Source: Sulfopaludibacter sp035606355 | GTDB taxonomy: Bacteria; Acidobacteriota; Terriglobia; Bryobacterales; Bryobacteraceae | Reading direction: 5' to 3' | Assembly (NCBI GenBank): GCA_035606355.1 | Contig: DATNFO010000047.1 | Location: 1 to 64,000, forward strand | DNA: 64,000 nt | Shown here: positions 7,789 to 15,870 of the stretch, piece by piece | Numbering within the stretch: the first letter of the stretch is position 1 | How the letters are laid out: each line of letters starts with the position of its first letter | Program-made: the position numbers and the translations under genes | Notes under the pieces: model-generated | What the model was told of the DNA's origin: nothing | Database searches by the model: none | Seen by the model: only the letters and a program-made list of their open reading frames with translations

Positions 7789-10506
7789 ATGCCGCTCTCT
7801 GTGGGTGACAAACTCGGCCACTACGAGATCCTCGCGCCCCTCGGTGCGGGGGGCATGGGTGAGGTATATCGCGCCAAAGACACCAGGCTGAAACGCGACG
7901 TGGCGGTAAAGGTCTTGCCGGAGGAGTTCGCGCGCGACAGCGGGCGCGTGGCTCGCTTTCAGCGCGAGGCCGAAGTGTTGGCGGCCTTGAACCATCCCAA
8001 CATCGCACAGATATTCGGAGTCGAAGAAAGCGCGCTGGTGTTGGAACTGGTGGACGGCCCCACGCTCGGCGATCTCATCCACCAAGGTGCAATTCCTCCG
8101 GGGGAGTCGCTCGAGATCGCGCGACAGCTTAGCGAGGCGCTCGAAGCGGCTCACGAGAAGGGCATCATCCATCGCGATCTGAAGCCCGCCAATATCAAGA
8201 TCAAGCCGGACGGCACGGTGAAGGTACTCGACTTCGGACTGGCGGCGATCTTACAATCTGCCGTTACCGGCGCCACCGTCGCCACGGATGCGGCTAATTC
8301 CCCAACATTGACGCTGGGACCCACGCAGGCGGGTGCAATCATGGGCACGGCAGGCTATATGAGCCCGGAACAGGCCGCGGGCAAGCCGGTGGACCGGCGC
8401 GCGGACATCTGGGCGTTCGGCGTGGTTCTGTTTGAGATGTTGACGGGGGAGCGCATGTTCCGCGGTGAGACCGCCGCGCTCATATTGGCCGAGGTCGTCA
8501 AAGGCGATATGGATTATGGAAGGCTGCCCTCCGTGACGCCGGTGACGATCCGCCACTTGTTGAAGCGGTGTCTCGACCGGGACGTGAAGATGCGACTGCA
8601 AGCCATCGGGGAGGCGCGTGTCGCGATCGCCAAGGCCGTGGAGGGTGCTGAACCAGAACCGGCAGGGGCGGCTCCCTTTCGGCCGCGCTTCGGCATCGCC
8701 GGCTGGATCGCGGTGGCGGTGCTGGCTGTGATTGCAGTGGCATCGCTGCGGGAGCTGTGGCGCTCGAAAGAGCCGATCGAGAGGCCGCTGGTGCGGCTGG
8801 ATGTCGACCTGGGTTCGGAGATTTCCCTGCCTCCTCCCGAGAACAGCCCTCTGAGCACCGTGGCTCTCTCTCCGGATGGGACGCGTCTCGCGTATGTGGC
8901 CAGCTCTTCCAACGGCCCGCAACGCCTCTTCACACGGCGGCTGGACCAATCGAAGGCTGTGCAACTACCTGGCACAAACGGGGCGAACGAGCCGGTCTTT
9001 TCGCCAGACGGACAGTGGATCGGATTTTCTGCCGGCGGCAAATACAACAAGATTTCGGTACAAGGCGGTGCGGTCGTGCCGCTGGCAGACATGCCATTCG
9101 CCGGGGCAAGTTGGAGCGACGACGGAAGCATCATCACCGCCGGCTTACCAGGTTTGGCCCGCATGCCCCCGGGCGGCGGCGTCCTTACAAGGGTGATGGA
9201 ATTAGCGAACGGAGAGTTTGCCGCAGCGTTCCCCCAAGTCCTGCCGGGAGGTAAAGCGGTGTTATTTGTTTCCTACGCCGCGCTCTCCGCCGACAAGGCC
9301 AGTGTCGCAGTAGTTACCTTGGCGGACGGCCACCGGAAGACGCTGGTTCCGGGGGGCACGTCCGCACGTTACCTGCCGGCTGCGAACGGGACCGGCTATC
9401 TGGTTTATACCAACAAGGAAACGCTGTTCGCCGTTCCATTTGACCTGCAACGGTTGCAGACACGAGGAACGGCGGTGCCGGTGCTGGATGATGTCGCTTA
9501 TTCGGCGGTGTCCGGCGGCGCTCAGTATGATGTGTCCCGCAGCGGCACGCTGGTCTACCGGAAGGGAGGCGGCAGCTCAGTACAGGCTGCGGCCTCCATC
9601 CAGTGGCTCACCCCAAATACCGATGGTGCAGCCAAGAAGGAACCGCTGCTCTCCAAACCCGGTGGCTATATTTCCCCGCGTTTTTCGCCGGACGGTACAC
9701 GGTTGGCGATGATGGTCATGGAACAGGGGACGACGGATTTGTTGGTTTACGATCTGCGGCGAGACACGATGACGCGGCTGAATTCCGGTGGGGGTCCCAC
9801 CAGCCTGGTTTGGAGTCCCGACAGCCGCTACATATTGTTCGGCAGTGTCAGAAGCGGCATCCTCTGGACCCGGGCAGACGGCGGAAGCGACCCGCTGCCA
9901 CTCACTGGAACTCAGTCCAACCAGGCTCCATTGTCGATCACATCCGACGGTAAGCGGTTGGCTTATTCCGAATATGCGGGGCGCGCTCAAATCTGGACGG
10001 TACCGATTGAGGAGACCAACGGCCGGATGAAGAGCGGGAAGCCTGAGCAGGTGGTGACGAGCCCATTCACCGAAGTTTGCGCCGCCTTCTCGCCCGATGG
10101 CAAGTGGCTGGCGTATTGCTCGAATGTGACCGGAACCTACGAGGTCTTTGTGCAGGCATTCCCCGACAACGGTAGACGGTGGCAAATCTCCAACAAGGGC
10201 GGTGCGTTTCCGGCGTGGTCGCCGAACGGCCGCGATCTCTTGTATCAATCCCGCGATCAGATTATGGCGGCGGCCTACACGGCGAAAGGGGACAGGTTCG
10301 TGGCAGAGAAGCCTCGCATCTGGCTGGCGAAGCTCGACGGTTTCCGTGCCGGATTCGGGACGGCATGGGATTTGGCGCCGGATGGAAAACGGGTGGCAGT
10401 GGTGACGCCCGCGGAAACGCCCGGAGCGCCCAGGCAGTATCACGAGATCGTAATGCTGCTGAACTTTTTCGACGAGCTGCGGCGGCGGGTTCCGCTGGCA
10501 AAGTGA
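7789..10506 (+). CDS. Membrane Ser/Thr protein kinase with C-terminal TolB/WD40-like propeller
   Basis: Residues 12-280 are a Hanks-type kinase: glycine loop LGAGGMGEVY, ATP lysine Lys41 (VAVKVLP), catalytic loop HRDLKPAN (Asp130), DFG at 148-150, and the APE-equivalent MSPEQAAG. A single transmembrane helix lies at about 304-321 (AGWIAVAVLAVIAVASL). The remaining 580 residues are an exported propeller with repeated 'FSPDGkwIaf'-type strands (VFSPDGQWIGFSAGG, RFSPDGTRLAMMVM, FSPDGKWLAYCSN). The layout suggests that the outside propeller senses a ligand and controls the inner kinase. All catalytic residues are present. Acidobacteriota encode many such kinases; targets are unknown. The gene stands alone and the IS scar begins just behind its stop. 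Confidence 0.92.
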   Translation: MPLSVGDKLGHYEILAPLGAGGMGEVYRAKDTRLKRDVAVKVLPEEFARDSGRVARFQREAEVLAALNHPNIAQIFGVEESALVLELVDGPTLGDLIHQGAIPPGESLEIARQLSEALEAAHEKGIIHRDLKPANIKIKPDGTVKVLDFGLAAILQSAVTGATVATDAANSPTLTLGPTQAGAIMGTAGYMSPEQAAGKPVDRRADIWAFGVVLFEMLTGERMFRGETAALILAEVVKGDMDYGRLPSVTPVTIRHLLKRCLDRDVKMRLQAIGEARVAIAKAVEGAEPEPAGAAPFRPRFGIAGWIAVAVLAVIAVASLRELWRSKEPIERPLVRLDVDLGSEISLPPPENSPLSTVALSPDGTRLAYVASSSNGPQRLFTRRLDQSKAVQLPGTNGANEPVFSPDGQWIGFSAGGKYNKISVQGGAVVPLADMPFAGASWSDDGSIITAGLPGLARMPPGGGVLTRVMELANGEFAAAFPQVLPGGKAVLFVSYAALSADKASVAVVTLADGHRKTLVPGGTSARYLPAANGTGYLVYTNKETLFAVPFDLQRLQTRGTAVPVLDDVAYSAVSGGAQYDVSRSGTLVYRKGGGSSVQAAASIQWLTPNTDGAAKKEPLLSKPGGYISPRFSPDGTRLAMMVMEQGTTDLLVYDLRRDTMTRLNSGGGPTSLVWSPDSRYILFGSVRSGILWTRADGGSDPLPLTGTQSNQAPLSITSDGKRLAYSEYAGRAQIWTVPIEETNGRMKSGKPEQVVTSPFTEVCAAFSPDGKWLAYCSNVTGTYEVFVQAFPDNGRRWQISNKGGAFPAWSPNGRDLLYQSRDQIMAAAYTAKGDRFVAEKPRIWLAKLDGFRAGFGTAWDLAPDGKRVAVVTPAETPGAPRQYHEIVMLLNFFDELRRRVPLAK

Positions 10507-10532
10507 CCCCCAAATCGTGGGCAGATTGTCGG

Positions 10533-10800
10533 CACGACCTTTTTCATATCGTCGCGAAATGAACAAGGCGCTGGACGAAGTCCGTGCCGGAGAAGCGCGC
10601 CGCATGGCAACCGAGAGCCGCGTGCCGGTGCTCAGGATGGGCTCCAGCTCAAACGCGAAGAGAATCTGAAGATGGAACGGCGCTTCCGGTTGCGCGAATC
10701 TACTCCATTACAACCTGAAGACCGTACGTGCTTACCTTCTGAAGGAAGCCTGACAGCAGCTCTGCGATTACAACTCGCCCGCGACAAAAAATGGTTCGTC
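10533..10800 (+). pseudogene. Degenerate ISL3-type transposase fragment
   Basis: Immediately after the kinase gene the plus strand encodes, with frame breaks and stops, DLFHIVAK / MNKALDEVRAGEARRMAT / HYNLKTVRAYLLKEA, stop, QQLCDYNSPA. These pieces match in order the segment from FHIVAK to QLWDYDSPAW in the minus-strand transposase at 10700-12006, with many substitutions. It is therefore a decayed copy of the same IS family, inserted in the opposite orientation. Only the central part of the gene remains. The copy is not functional. Confidence 0.75.
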
Positions 10801-12006
10801 GGAAGAAATCGTGGGTAGATTCGGGCTCGGGCAGCTTGCCAAGCGAGTGATAGAGCGCTCGTTCAAGGCAACGGAAGGTGCGGAAGCCGTAGGATTTTCT
10901 CATAGTGACTTTTGCTTTGTTGTTCAGCCCCTCCACGACGCCGCTGGAAAGCAGCTTTTGGGCGCGGAAATAGTTAAGGATGAGCTCGCGGTGTTCGCGT
11001 AGCGAGCGCACGATCTTTTTCATGGGCCCTATGCGGGAGCGCATGACCTGCCGGCACCATTCATCGAGGAACTTCCCTGCCCAGGCAGGCGAGTCGTAGT
11101 CCCAGAGTTGCTGAAAGGCTTCTTTAAGAAGGTAAGCACGCACGGTTTTCAGGTTGTAGCTGAGCAGATCGCGAAGCCGGAAGCACTGCTCGGCTTTCAG
11201 ATTCTCTTCACGCTTCAGCAGCAGCCAGCGCGACTTCTTCAGCACGGGGGTGAGGCCCTCGCTAGCCATGCGGCGTGATTCTCCCGCGCGGATTTCGTCT
11301 AGCGCCTTGTTCATTTTCGCCACGATATGGAAACGGTCTAGGATATGGAGAGCCTCAGAGCATTTCTCGCGGATGACCTTCAGATAAGGCTCCCACATAT
11401 CGGAGCAGACGAAGACAATTTTGAGGCCACTTGGTCACCGATGACGGTGAAGAAGCCCTGGAAGGATTCGATAGTGCGTTCTCGGCCCACCCAGAGGAGG
11501 CGCGTGACGTCGAGATCGATCTGGTAAACCAGCGTGAGATACTTGTGCCCTTTGGCATACTGGATTTCGTCGACTCCGATCGCGTCGATCTGGCCCAGTA
11601 CCCGATGCTCCAGCCCGAAAGTGACGACGTGTTCTACGGCATCGAAAACCTTTTCCCATGAAGTGCGGAACGCCTCGGCGGTTTCCTTCCAGGAAAGGCG
11701 GCGCGCCCAGCGGGCCAGAAACAGCAGGTACGCTTTGGTCAACGTACGCTTTCCGTCCCCCCAGGGAACTTCCTCGACCACGACCGCCCCGCAGCGCCTG
11801 CAATCGACGCGGCGCATGGAGTAAAGCAGAAATACCAGATAACCCCAAAAAGGAATGAACTCGAAACGGCGCTCGGGGAGTTGGTCATAGCCGGGCGCCG
11901 GTTGGTGGCAGCGTGAGCTCTTGTGATCGGAACTGAAGCGGGCCTGGTGGTAAACAAATCCCGGAAAGCGATGACAGCTGTTTAGAATCGTGATGAGTTG
12001 CAACAT
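10700..12006 (-). pseudogene. ISL3-family transposase, split by a frameshift
   Basis: Two overlapping frames together make one transposase. The first (from about 12006) has the N-terminal zinc-binding region (CRRCG), the helix-turn-helix-like segment and the catalytic start IDAIGVDEIQYAKGHKYLT. The second frame begins near 11430 and continues VCSDMWEPYLKVI, ILDRFHIVAKMNKALDEIR and SGVVEGLNNKAKVTMRKSYG. These are the DDE regions of ISL3 (IS204/IS1001/IS1096/IS1165) transposases. The join needs a one- or two-base shift at about 11421-11440 (near GCCTCAAAATTG). ISL3 elements are not known for programmed frameshifting, so this is probably inactivation. Homology ends near HDFF at 10802-10813; the rest to 10700 is read-through into the neighbouring remnant. 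Confidence 0.82.
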
Positions 12007-12009
12007 GAA

Positions 12010-12411
12010 ATGGAAGATGACGACGGCGAGTACTATGAAGGTAAACCGCGGCGACCCGCGCCACATCCCGACCTGGAACATTACTGCCGGAATCTGAACG
12101 GCTGGCCACGTTCGTGGATGGGGCTGGAGAAAGATCTGCCGCCGGGCGAGGAACTGGTGACCCTGTTCCGCCCATTCCTCGAACATCTGGCCGCGTCGGA
12201 TCTATCGCCGGCAGCGATTCAAAAGCACGTTGACAATATGTGGGCTCTCGGCGGAGAGTTCATCTGCGACCTCAACGATAATCCAGCCCTGAGAAAGAAG
12301 CCTGTGGAGAGGGTACTTTCCGCTATGATCGAATACGGCGGGCCGCTTCTCTATCACAGCGGCGAAGATCAGCAGAGATCGTTAGACATTGCCCAAACGA
12401 ATCAGCCGGTC
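12010..12411 (+). pseudogene. Small acidic conserved-type protein, 3' end truncated
   Basis: From ATG 12010 the frame reads MEDDDGEYYEGKPRRP, then LPPGEELVTLFRPFLEHLA, then LSPAAIQKHVDNMWALGGEF and LNDNPALRKKPVERVLSAMI. The composition is protein-like and I recall similar short hypothetical proteins near mobile DNA in soil bacteria, which continue with an 'FDST' end. Here the frame passes after about residue 125 into the antisense of the permease gene (12413 onward), so the natural C-terminus seems lost. No function can be given. It lies between the IS scar and the permease, which fits damage at an insertion border. Confidence 0.5.
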
Positions 12412-12412
12412 G

Positions 12413-14968
12413 TTAGTCATGCCGGATCGCTGCCGCCGGATCCATCCGCGACGCGCGGCGGGCGGGGCCATAACTCGCGGCAAGCGCAACTCCTCCGAAA
12501 ACGAGCAACACCATCGCGTACGCCACAGGCTGCGTCGGCTGCGTTTCGTAGAGTAGCGATTTCATCAGCATCGACAGCCCACACGCCACCGGCATGCCGG
12601 CTGCCAAGCCCGCGCATACCAGCATCAGGCATCGTTTCTGGACGGCCCATCCTACCGATCCCGGCGACGCTCCCAGCGCCAGCCGCATGCCGATTTCCTG
12701 CTGCCGCTGGTTGACGCGATAACTGATCAATCCGTACAGCCCGAACGCCGCGGTGATCAGCGCCACGATGGCAAACGCCGCCATAATCGTCAGACTCACC
12801 CGCGGACGCAGAATCGTCTTCGACATTTCGCGCCGCAACGGTTGAAACGTCAACGCAGCGTTCCGGTCGATCCCCGCGATCTGCTTGCGGACGTCCCCGA
12901 TGACTGCCAGCGGGTCGGCCTGGGTGCGGATCACCAGGGCCATGGGCGCATCGGAAAGCTGCGGGTACGGGCGGAACATGGTGGGTACCGGTGGGGCGTC
13001 CACCACTAAATCCCGCAAATCGCCCACGATCCCCACGATGGTCTTGGGGCTCCCCGACCGACCCCACAACAATCGCTCGCCGATCGGATTCTGATTCGGC
13101 CAGAACTTCCTGGCCATCGACTCGCTGACGATCACGACCTCGGCTGAACCGTTGGCGTCGCGCTCCGTAAAGAGTCTACCCCGCTTGAGCGGGATGCCAA
13201 GCGTCTTAAAAAAGTCGGGAGTCACTGCTCTCCATGCCGCCGTACGGTATTCCGATGAAGCAACGTCACTCTCCAGGCGGAACCGGTTGGCGGTGCCGTC
13301 GCCGCTGAACGGGGCGATGTTGGTCGCGCCGGCCGAGACGATTCCCGGCGTGCGCGCCAGTCGCGACTCAGCTTCGCGGAAGAACGCCACGCGGCGGAGA
13401 TCGTTATAGGACCGGCCGGGAAGACTGACCTGCACCGTCAAAACGCGATCCGGATCGAACCCCGGGTCCACCGCTTCCAGCCGTAGAAAACTCTGACAGA
13501 GGAGGCCGGCACACAGCACCAGGACAGTCGCGATTCCCACCTGCGCCACGATCAACGCATCCCGCCCGCTGGTCCGTCGCGAGATCTCGCGGCTTCCCTG
13601 CAGTCCGGCCGGACGGCCGGTAAACGCCGCGAAGAGAACCGTCGTCGCAAACAGAATCAGAAGCGCGACGCCCATCGTCGGGAATGTCAGTTCCACCTGT
13701 GCCATCCGGGGCCAGGAATCCGCCGCGAAACTTCGCACCGCCTGCAGCGCGAATCGGGCCAGCACCGTGCCGCCCAGAGCGCCGGCCAGCGCCAGCAGGC
13801 AGTTCTCGGTCAGCGTTTGCCCAAAAAGCCTGCCTGCGCTCGCGCCCAACGCCTGGCGCGTTTGCATTTCGTGACGCCTGGAAATATTCCTCGCCAACTG
13901 CAATCCAGCCACATTGGCGCACGCCAGCAGCCAGAGGAACGTCACCGCGCCAAAGATCATGCGGATCATATTACTGGTGCGCGGCCCGACCACTTCGTCC
14001 GAAAGCGGAATCAATCGCAGACCCCACCCCCCGTCGCTCTGTGGACTCTGTCCCGCCATGGACGCGCCGATCACGGCGAGTTCGGCCCCCGCCTGTGCTG
14101 CGCTCACGCCCGCAGCGAGGCGGCCCACTGCCTCGATATCGTGCGCGGTACGCGACTCTGTCGCCTTGGGCGTCAACGGAATCAGCACTTCCGACCCCGG
14201 CAGCACATCGTGCGGCAAGTCGGCGATCCCCACCACGGTGTAGCTTTCGCCATCTAGCGCAAGCGCGCGCCCCACCACTGCGCGATTTCCCTGCCATTTT
14301 CGTTCCCACAGGGCGCGGCCGATCACCGCTTCCTTCGGCTGGCCAGAGAACGCGCGACCGCCGATTGGCGTCACGCCGAACAGGGGGAAGAACGACGGAG
14401 TCACCGCCGCCCCCTGGATCATCTCCGCGTCTCCGGTGCCAGTCAACGACAGTTGCACCTTGCTGTAGGCGGCGACCGTCTGCAGCGACCTCGCGCGCTG
14501 CTGTAGATCGAGCCACGCAGGCTCGGAAAACGGCCACAGCCCGTTCCGCGGGTCCACCTGCTTAATTGCGACCAGATGTTCCGGCGACGGGTAAGGAAGC
14601 GGCTTCCAGAGGAAAGCAGAGACCACGCAGAGCACCGTAGTCATCGCGCCCAGCCCCACGGCCAGCGTCGCCGTGCACGACAACGTGAACGCCGGATTGC
14701 GCCGCAGCGTGCGAGTCGCGAATTTCAGATCCCGCCAGACGTTTTCGAGCAACGGAAAGCCGTTCTGCTCGCGGTACTGCTCCTGGAACGACGTGACGTT
14801 GCCCAAATCGCGCCGCGCCGCGGCATGGGCATCCGGTTCCGTCATACCGCGCGCCATATACTCCGCGGCCAGCATCTCGGTATGGGTGGCAATTTCCTCT
14901 TCGAGATATCCGGTACGGTCTTTGCGGAACAGGCCGGCGATGCGCGCGAACCACATGCGCGCGTTCAT
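12413..14968 (-). CDS. MacB/FtsX-type ABC permease of the acidobacterial duplicated-permease class
   Basis: The 851-residue product begins with an N-terminal helical segment (EEEIATHTEMLAAEYMARG, ALGNV-like) and then has two permease halves. The first has a helix at about residues 85-110, a periplasmic MacB core domain, and three helices near 330-450. The second half repeats this, with ILRPRVSLTIMAAFAIVALI, GMRLALGASPGSVGW and a final helix pair ending in DPAAAIRHD. This duplicated FtsX layout without its own ATPase is common in Acidobacteriota, usually beside PadR. The ATG at 14968 overlaps the padR stop (ATGA) and follows a G-rich site. The longer frame to 15100 lies inside padR and is rejected. 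Probable role: export or membrane remodelling; substrate unknown. Confidence 0.9.
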   Translation of the reverse strand: MNARMWFARIAGLFRKDRTGYLEEEIATHTEMLAAEYMARGMTEPDAHAAARRDLGNVTSFQEQYREQNGFPLLENVWRDLKFATRTLRRNPAFTLSCTATLAVGLGAMTTVLCVVSAFLWKPLPYPSPEHLVAIKQVDPRNGLWPFSEPAWLDLQQRARSLQTVAAYSKVQLSLTGTGDAEMIQGAAVTPSFFPLFGVTPIGGRAFSGQPKEAVIGRALWERKWQGNRAVVGRALALDGESYTVVGIADLPHDVLPGSEVLIPLTPKATESRTAHDIEAVGRLAAGVSAAQAGAELAVIGASMAGQSPQSDGGWGLRLIPLSDEVVGPRTSNMIRMIFGAVTFLWLLACANVAGLQLARNISRRHEMQTRQALGASAGRLFGQTLTENCLLALAGALGGTVLARFALQAVRSFAADSWPRMAQVELTFPTMGVALLILFATTVLFAAFTGRPAGLQGSREISRRTSGRDALIVAQVGIATVLVLCAGLLCQSFLRLEAVDPGFDPDRVLTVQVSLPGRSYNDLRRVAFFREAESRLARTPGIVSAGATNIAPFSGDGTANRFRLESDVASSEYRTAAWRAVTPDFFKTLGIPLKRGRLFTERDANGSAEVVIVSESMARKFWPNQNPIGERLLWGRSGSPKTIVGIVGDLRDLVVDAPPVPTMFRPYPQLSDAPMALVIRTQADPLAVIGDVRKQIAGIDRNAALTFQPLRREMSKTILRPRVSLTIMAAFAIVALITAAFGLYGLISYRVNQRQQEIGMRLALGASPGSVGWAVQKRCLMLVCAGLAAGMPVACGLSMLMKSLLYETQPTQPVAYAMVLLVFGGVALAASYGPARRASRMDPAAAIRHD

Positions 14969-15291
14969 TGCGCCCCCAGCAGCCGCGCGAGCACCGCCAC
15001 CGTCTGCAGCCATTTTGCCTCTTCGTCGACCAGTTGCTTCTTGCCCGCTTTCGTTACGGAGTAGAATCGCGCCTTCCGGTTGTTCTCGCTGATACCCCAA
15101 TCCGAACGGATCCAGCCCTTTTGCTCCAGCCGCAGCAAAGCGGGATAGATAGTCCCCTGATTCAGCTCGAGCGACCCCTCCGCGACTTGTTCAATCCGGC
15201 GCGCGATGCCGAAGCCATGCAGCGAGCCCATGTTCGCCAGAGTCTTCAGGATCATCAAATCGAGTGTTCCATAGGGAACTTCGGATTTCAT
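14965..15291 (-). CDS. PadR-family transcriptional regulator
   Basis: The 108-residue product is a small winged-helix repressor: VPYGTLDLMILKTLANMG, HGFGIARRIEQ, LELNQGTIYPALLRLEQKGW with the recognition helix, then the wing (NNRKARFYSVTKAGKKQL) and the C-terminal dimer helix. It begins at ATG 15291 after GGTG; an upstream in-frame start at 15333 would lie inside the operator and -10 region, so I reject it. It is translationally coupled to the permease gene. The two palindromes upstream (15318-15332 and 15349-15363) suggest that it represses its own transcription. The inducer is unknown. Confidence 0.93.
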   Translation of the reverse strand: MKSEVPYGTLDLMILKTLANMGSLHGFGIARRIEQVAEGSLELNQGTIYPALLRLEQKGWIRSDWGISENNRKARFYSVTKAGKKQLVDEEAKWLQTVAVLARLLGAQ

Positions 15292-15317
15292 TGCTTTCAC
15301 CGATGCGCTCCTGCTCC

Positions 15318-15363
15318 TGTTGTCTGTCAACAAGTATAAGAGCTATTCTGTTGGCTGTCAACA
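15318..15363 (-). promoter_or_regulatory. padR promoter with two TGTTG-N5-CAACA operators
   Basis: On the minus strand TTGACA (15361-15356) is followed by exactly 17 bases and TATACT (15338-15333), a near-consensus sigma-70 promoter. Two copies of TGTTG-N5-CAACA lie at 15349-15363, overlapping the -35, and 15318-15332, just past the -10. Their centres are 31 bp apart, three helical turns, so dimers would sit on the same face. This is the arrangement expected for autorepression by PadR. Confidence 0.75.
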
Positions 15364-15567
15364 GGACATCGCCGACACAGGACATCGGCCGCACAACTAC
15401 CGCGAAGGCGAACAAACTATGCGGACTTTCGTTGCTCCATCGACGAAGCACAGCCGGGATTCGAGTCGACGCAGCAGGACGGTAATCGCCGCGATGATGG
15501 ATAGCGGTCCGAGCGGGCGAGTGTGATCGGCTTCGCTGGTGCTCCTCCCCAACGAATCGTCCTGTGA

Positions 15568-15825
15568 CAACGCGATAGTTGGGAAGCAATCCATAGGTGG
15601 TGGACTTCCCGACAATTCTTCACAGGTTCGGGGCGAGCATCTGAACCGACTGGAGAGGACCCGGATTGCAAGCCGACAGGAGTGGGGGTGCCTGAGGAGC
15701 TCCACGAGGAGCAGCAGCGCTCCTTCGAGTCCACCCGCAAGGAACTTCACCACTTCTTCAGCCCATCGGTCTCGCTGAACCAAGTCAAATTACCCACAAA
15801 TTTCCCCGACGAGGCAAAAAAATAG
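15568..15825 (+). pseudogene. Possible decayed coding fragment
   Basis: Between a TGA at 15565-15567 and a TAG at 15823-15825 one frame reads with protein-like composition: RDSWEAIHRWWTSRQFFTG, then GVPEELHEEQQRSFESTRKE, LHHFFSPSVSLNQ. The charged helix resembles real coding sequence more than a shadow, but no good start codon or Shine-Dalgarno precedes it and the tail overlaps the receptor terminator. It may be the 3' end of a lost gene. I do not recognise the family. Confidence 0.25.
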
Positions 15826-15848
15826 GGGCAGGCCGGAAGCCTACCCCT
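15816..15848 (-). terminator. Rho-independent terminator of the Oar-like receptor gene
   Basis: AGGGG-c-AGGC (15824-15833) pairs with GCCT-a-CCCCT (15839-15848) with one mismatch and a five-base loop. In the minus direction it is followed by a T7 run (15822-15816). Confidence 0.75.
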
Positions 15849-15870
15849 GTCAATTGGATCAAGTTGCGGG

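Larger units (their letters stand above)
10533..12006. mobile_element. ISL3-family insertion-sequence scar, two copies in opposite orientation
   Basis: The stretch combines the plus-strand remnant and the frameshifted minus-strand transposase. I could not identify terminal inverted repeats or a target-site duplication by eye, so the element borders are approximate. Confidence 0.6.
15364..15870. other. Intergenic region upstream of padR
   Basis: No intact gene is seen between the padR promoter and the receptor gene stop. A plus-strand frame at 15568-15825 has protein-like content and is listed separately. The receptor terminator occupies 15816-15848. Confidence 0.4.

Noticed and set aside
11421..11440. 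Programmed frameshifting in the ISL3 transposase
   Set aside because: ISL3 elements encode a single-frame transposase and no classic slippery heptamer with pseudoknot is apparent; simple inactivation is more likely.
11380..12186. Long first half of the transposase starting at 12186
   Set aside because: The first 60 residues have no ISL3 character and overlap the small plus-strand ORF; ATG 12006 is a better start.
15397..15783. 128-residue minus-strand ORF upstream of padR
   Set aside because: No Shine-Dalgarno, skewed Arg/Ser/Cys content, and a more protein-like frame exists on the other strand.
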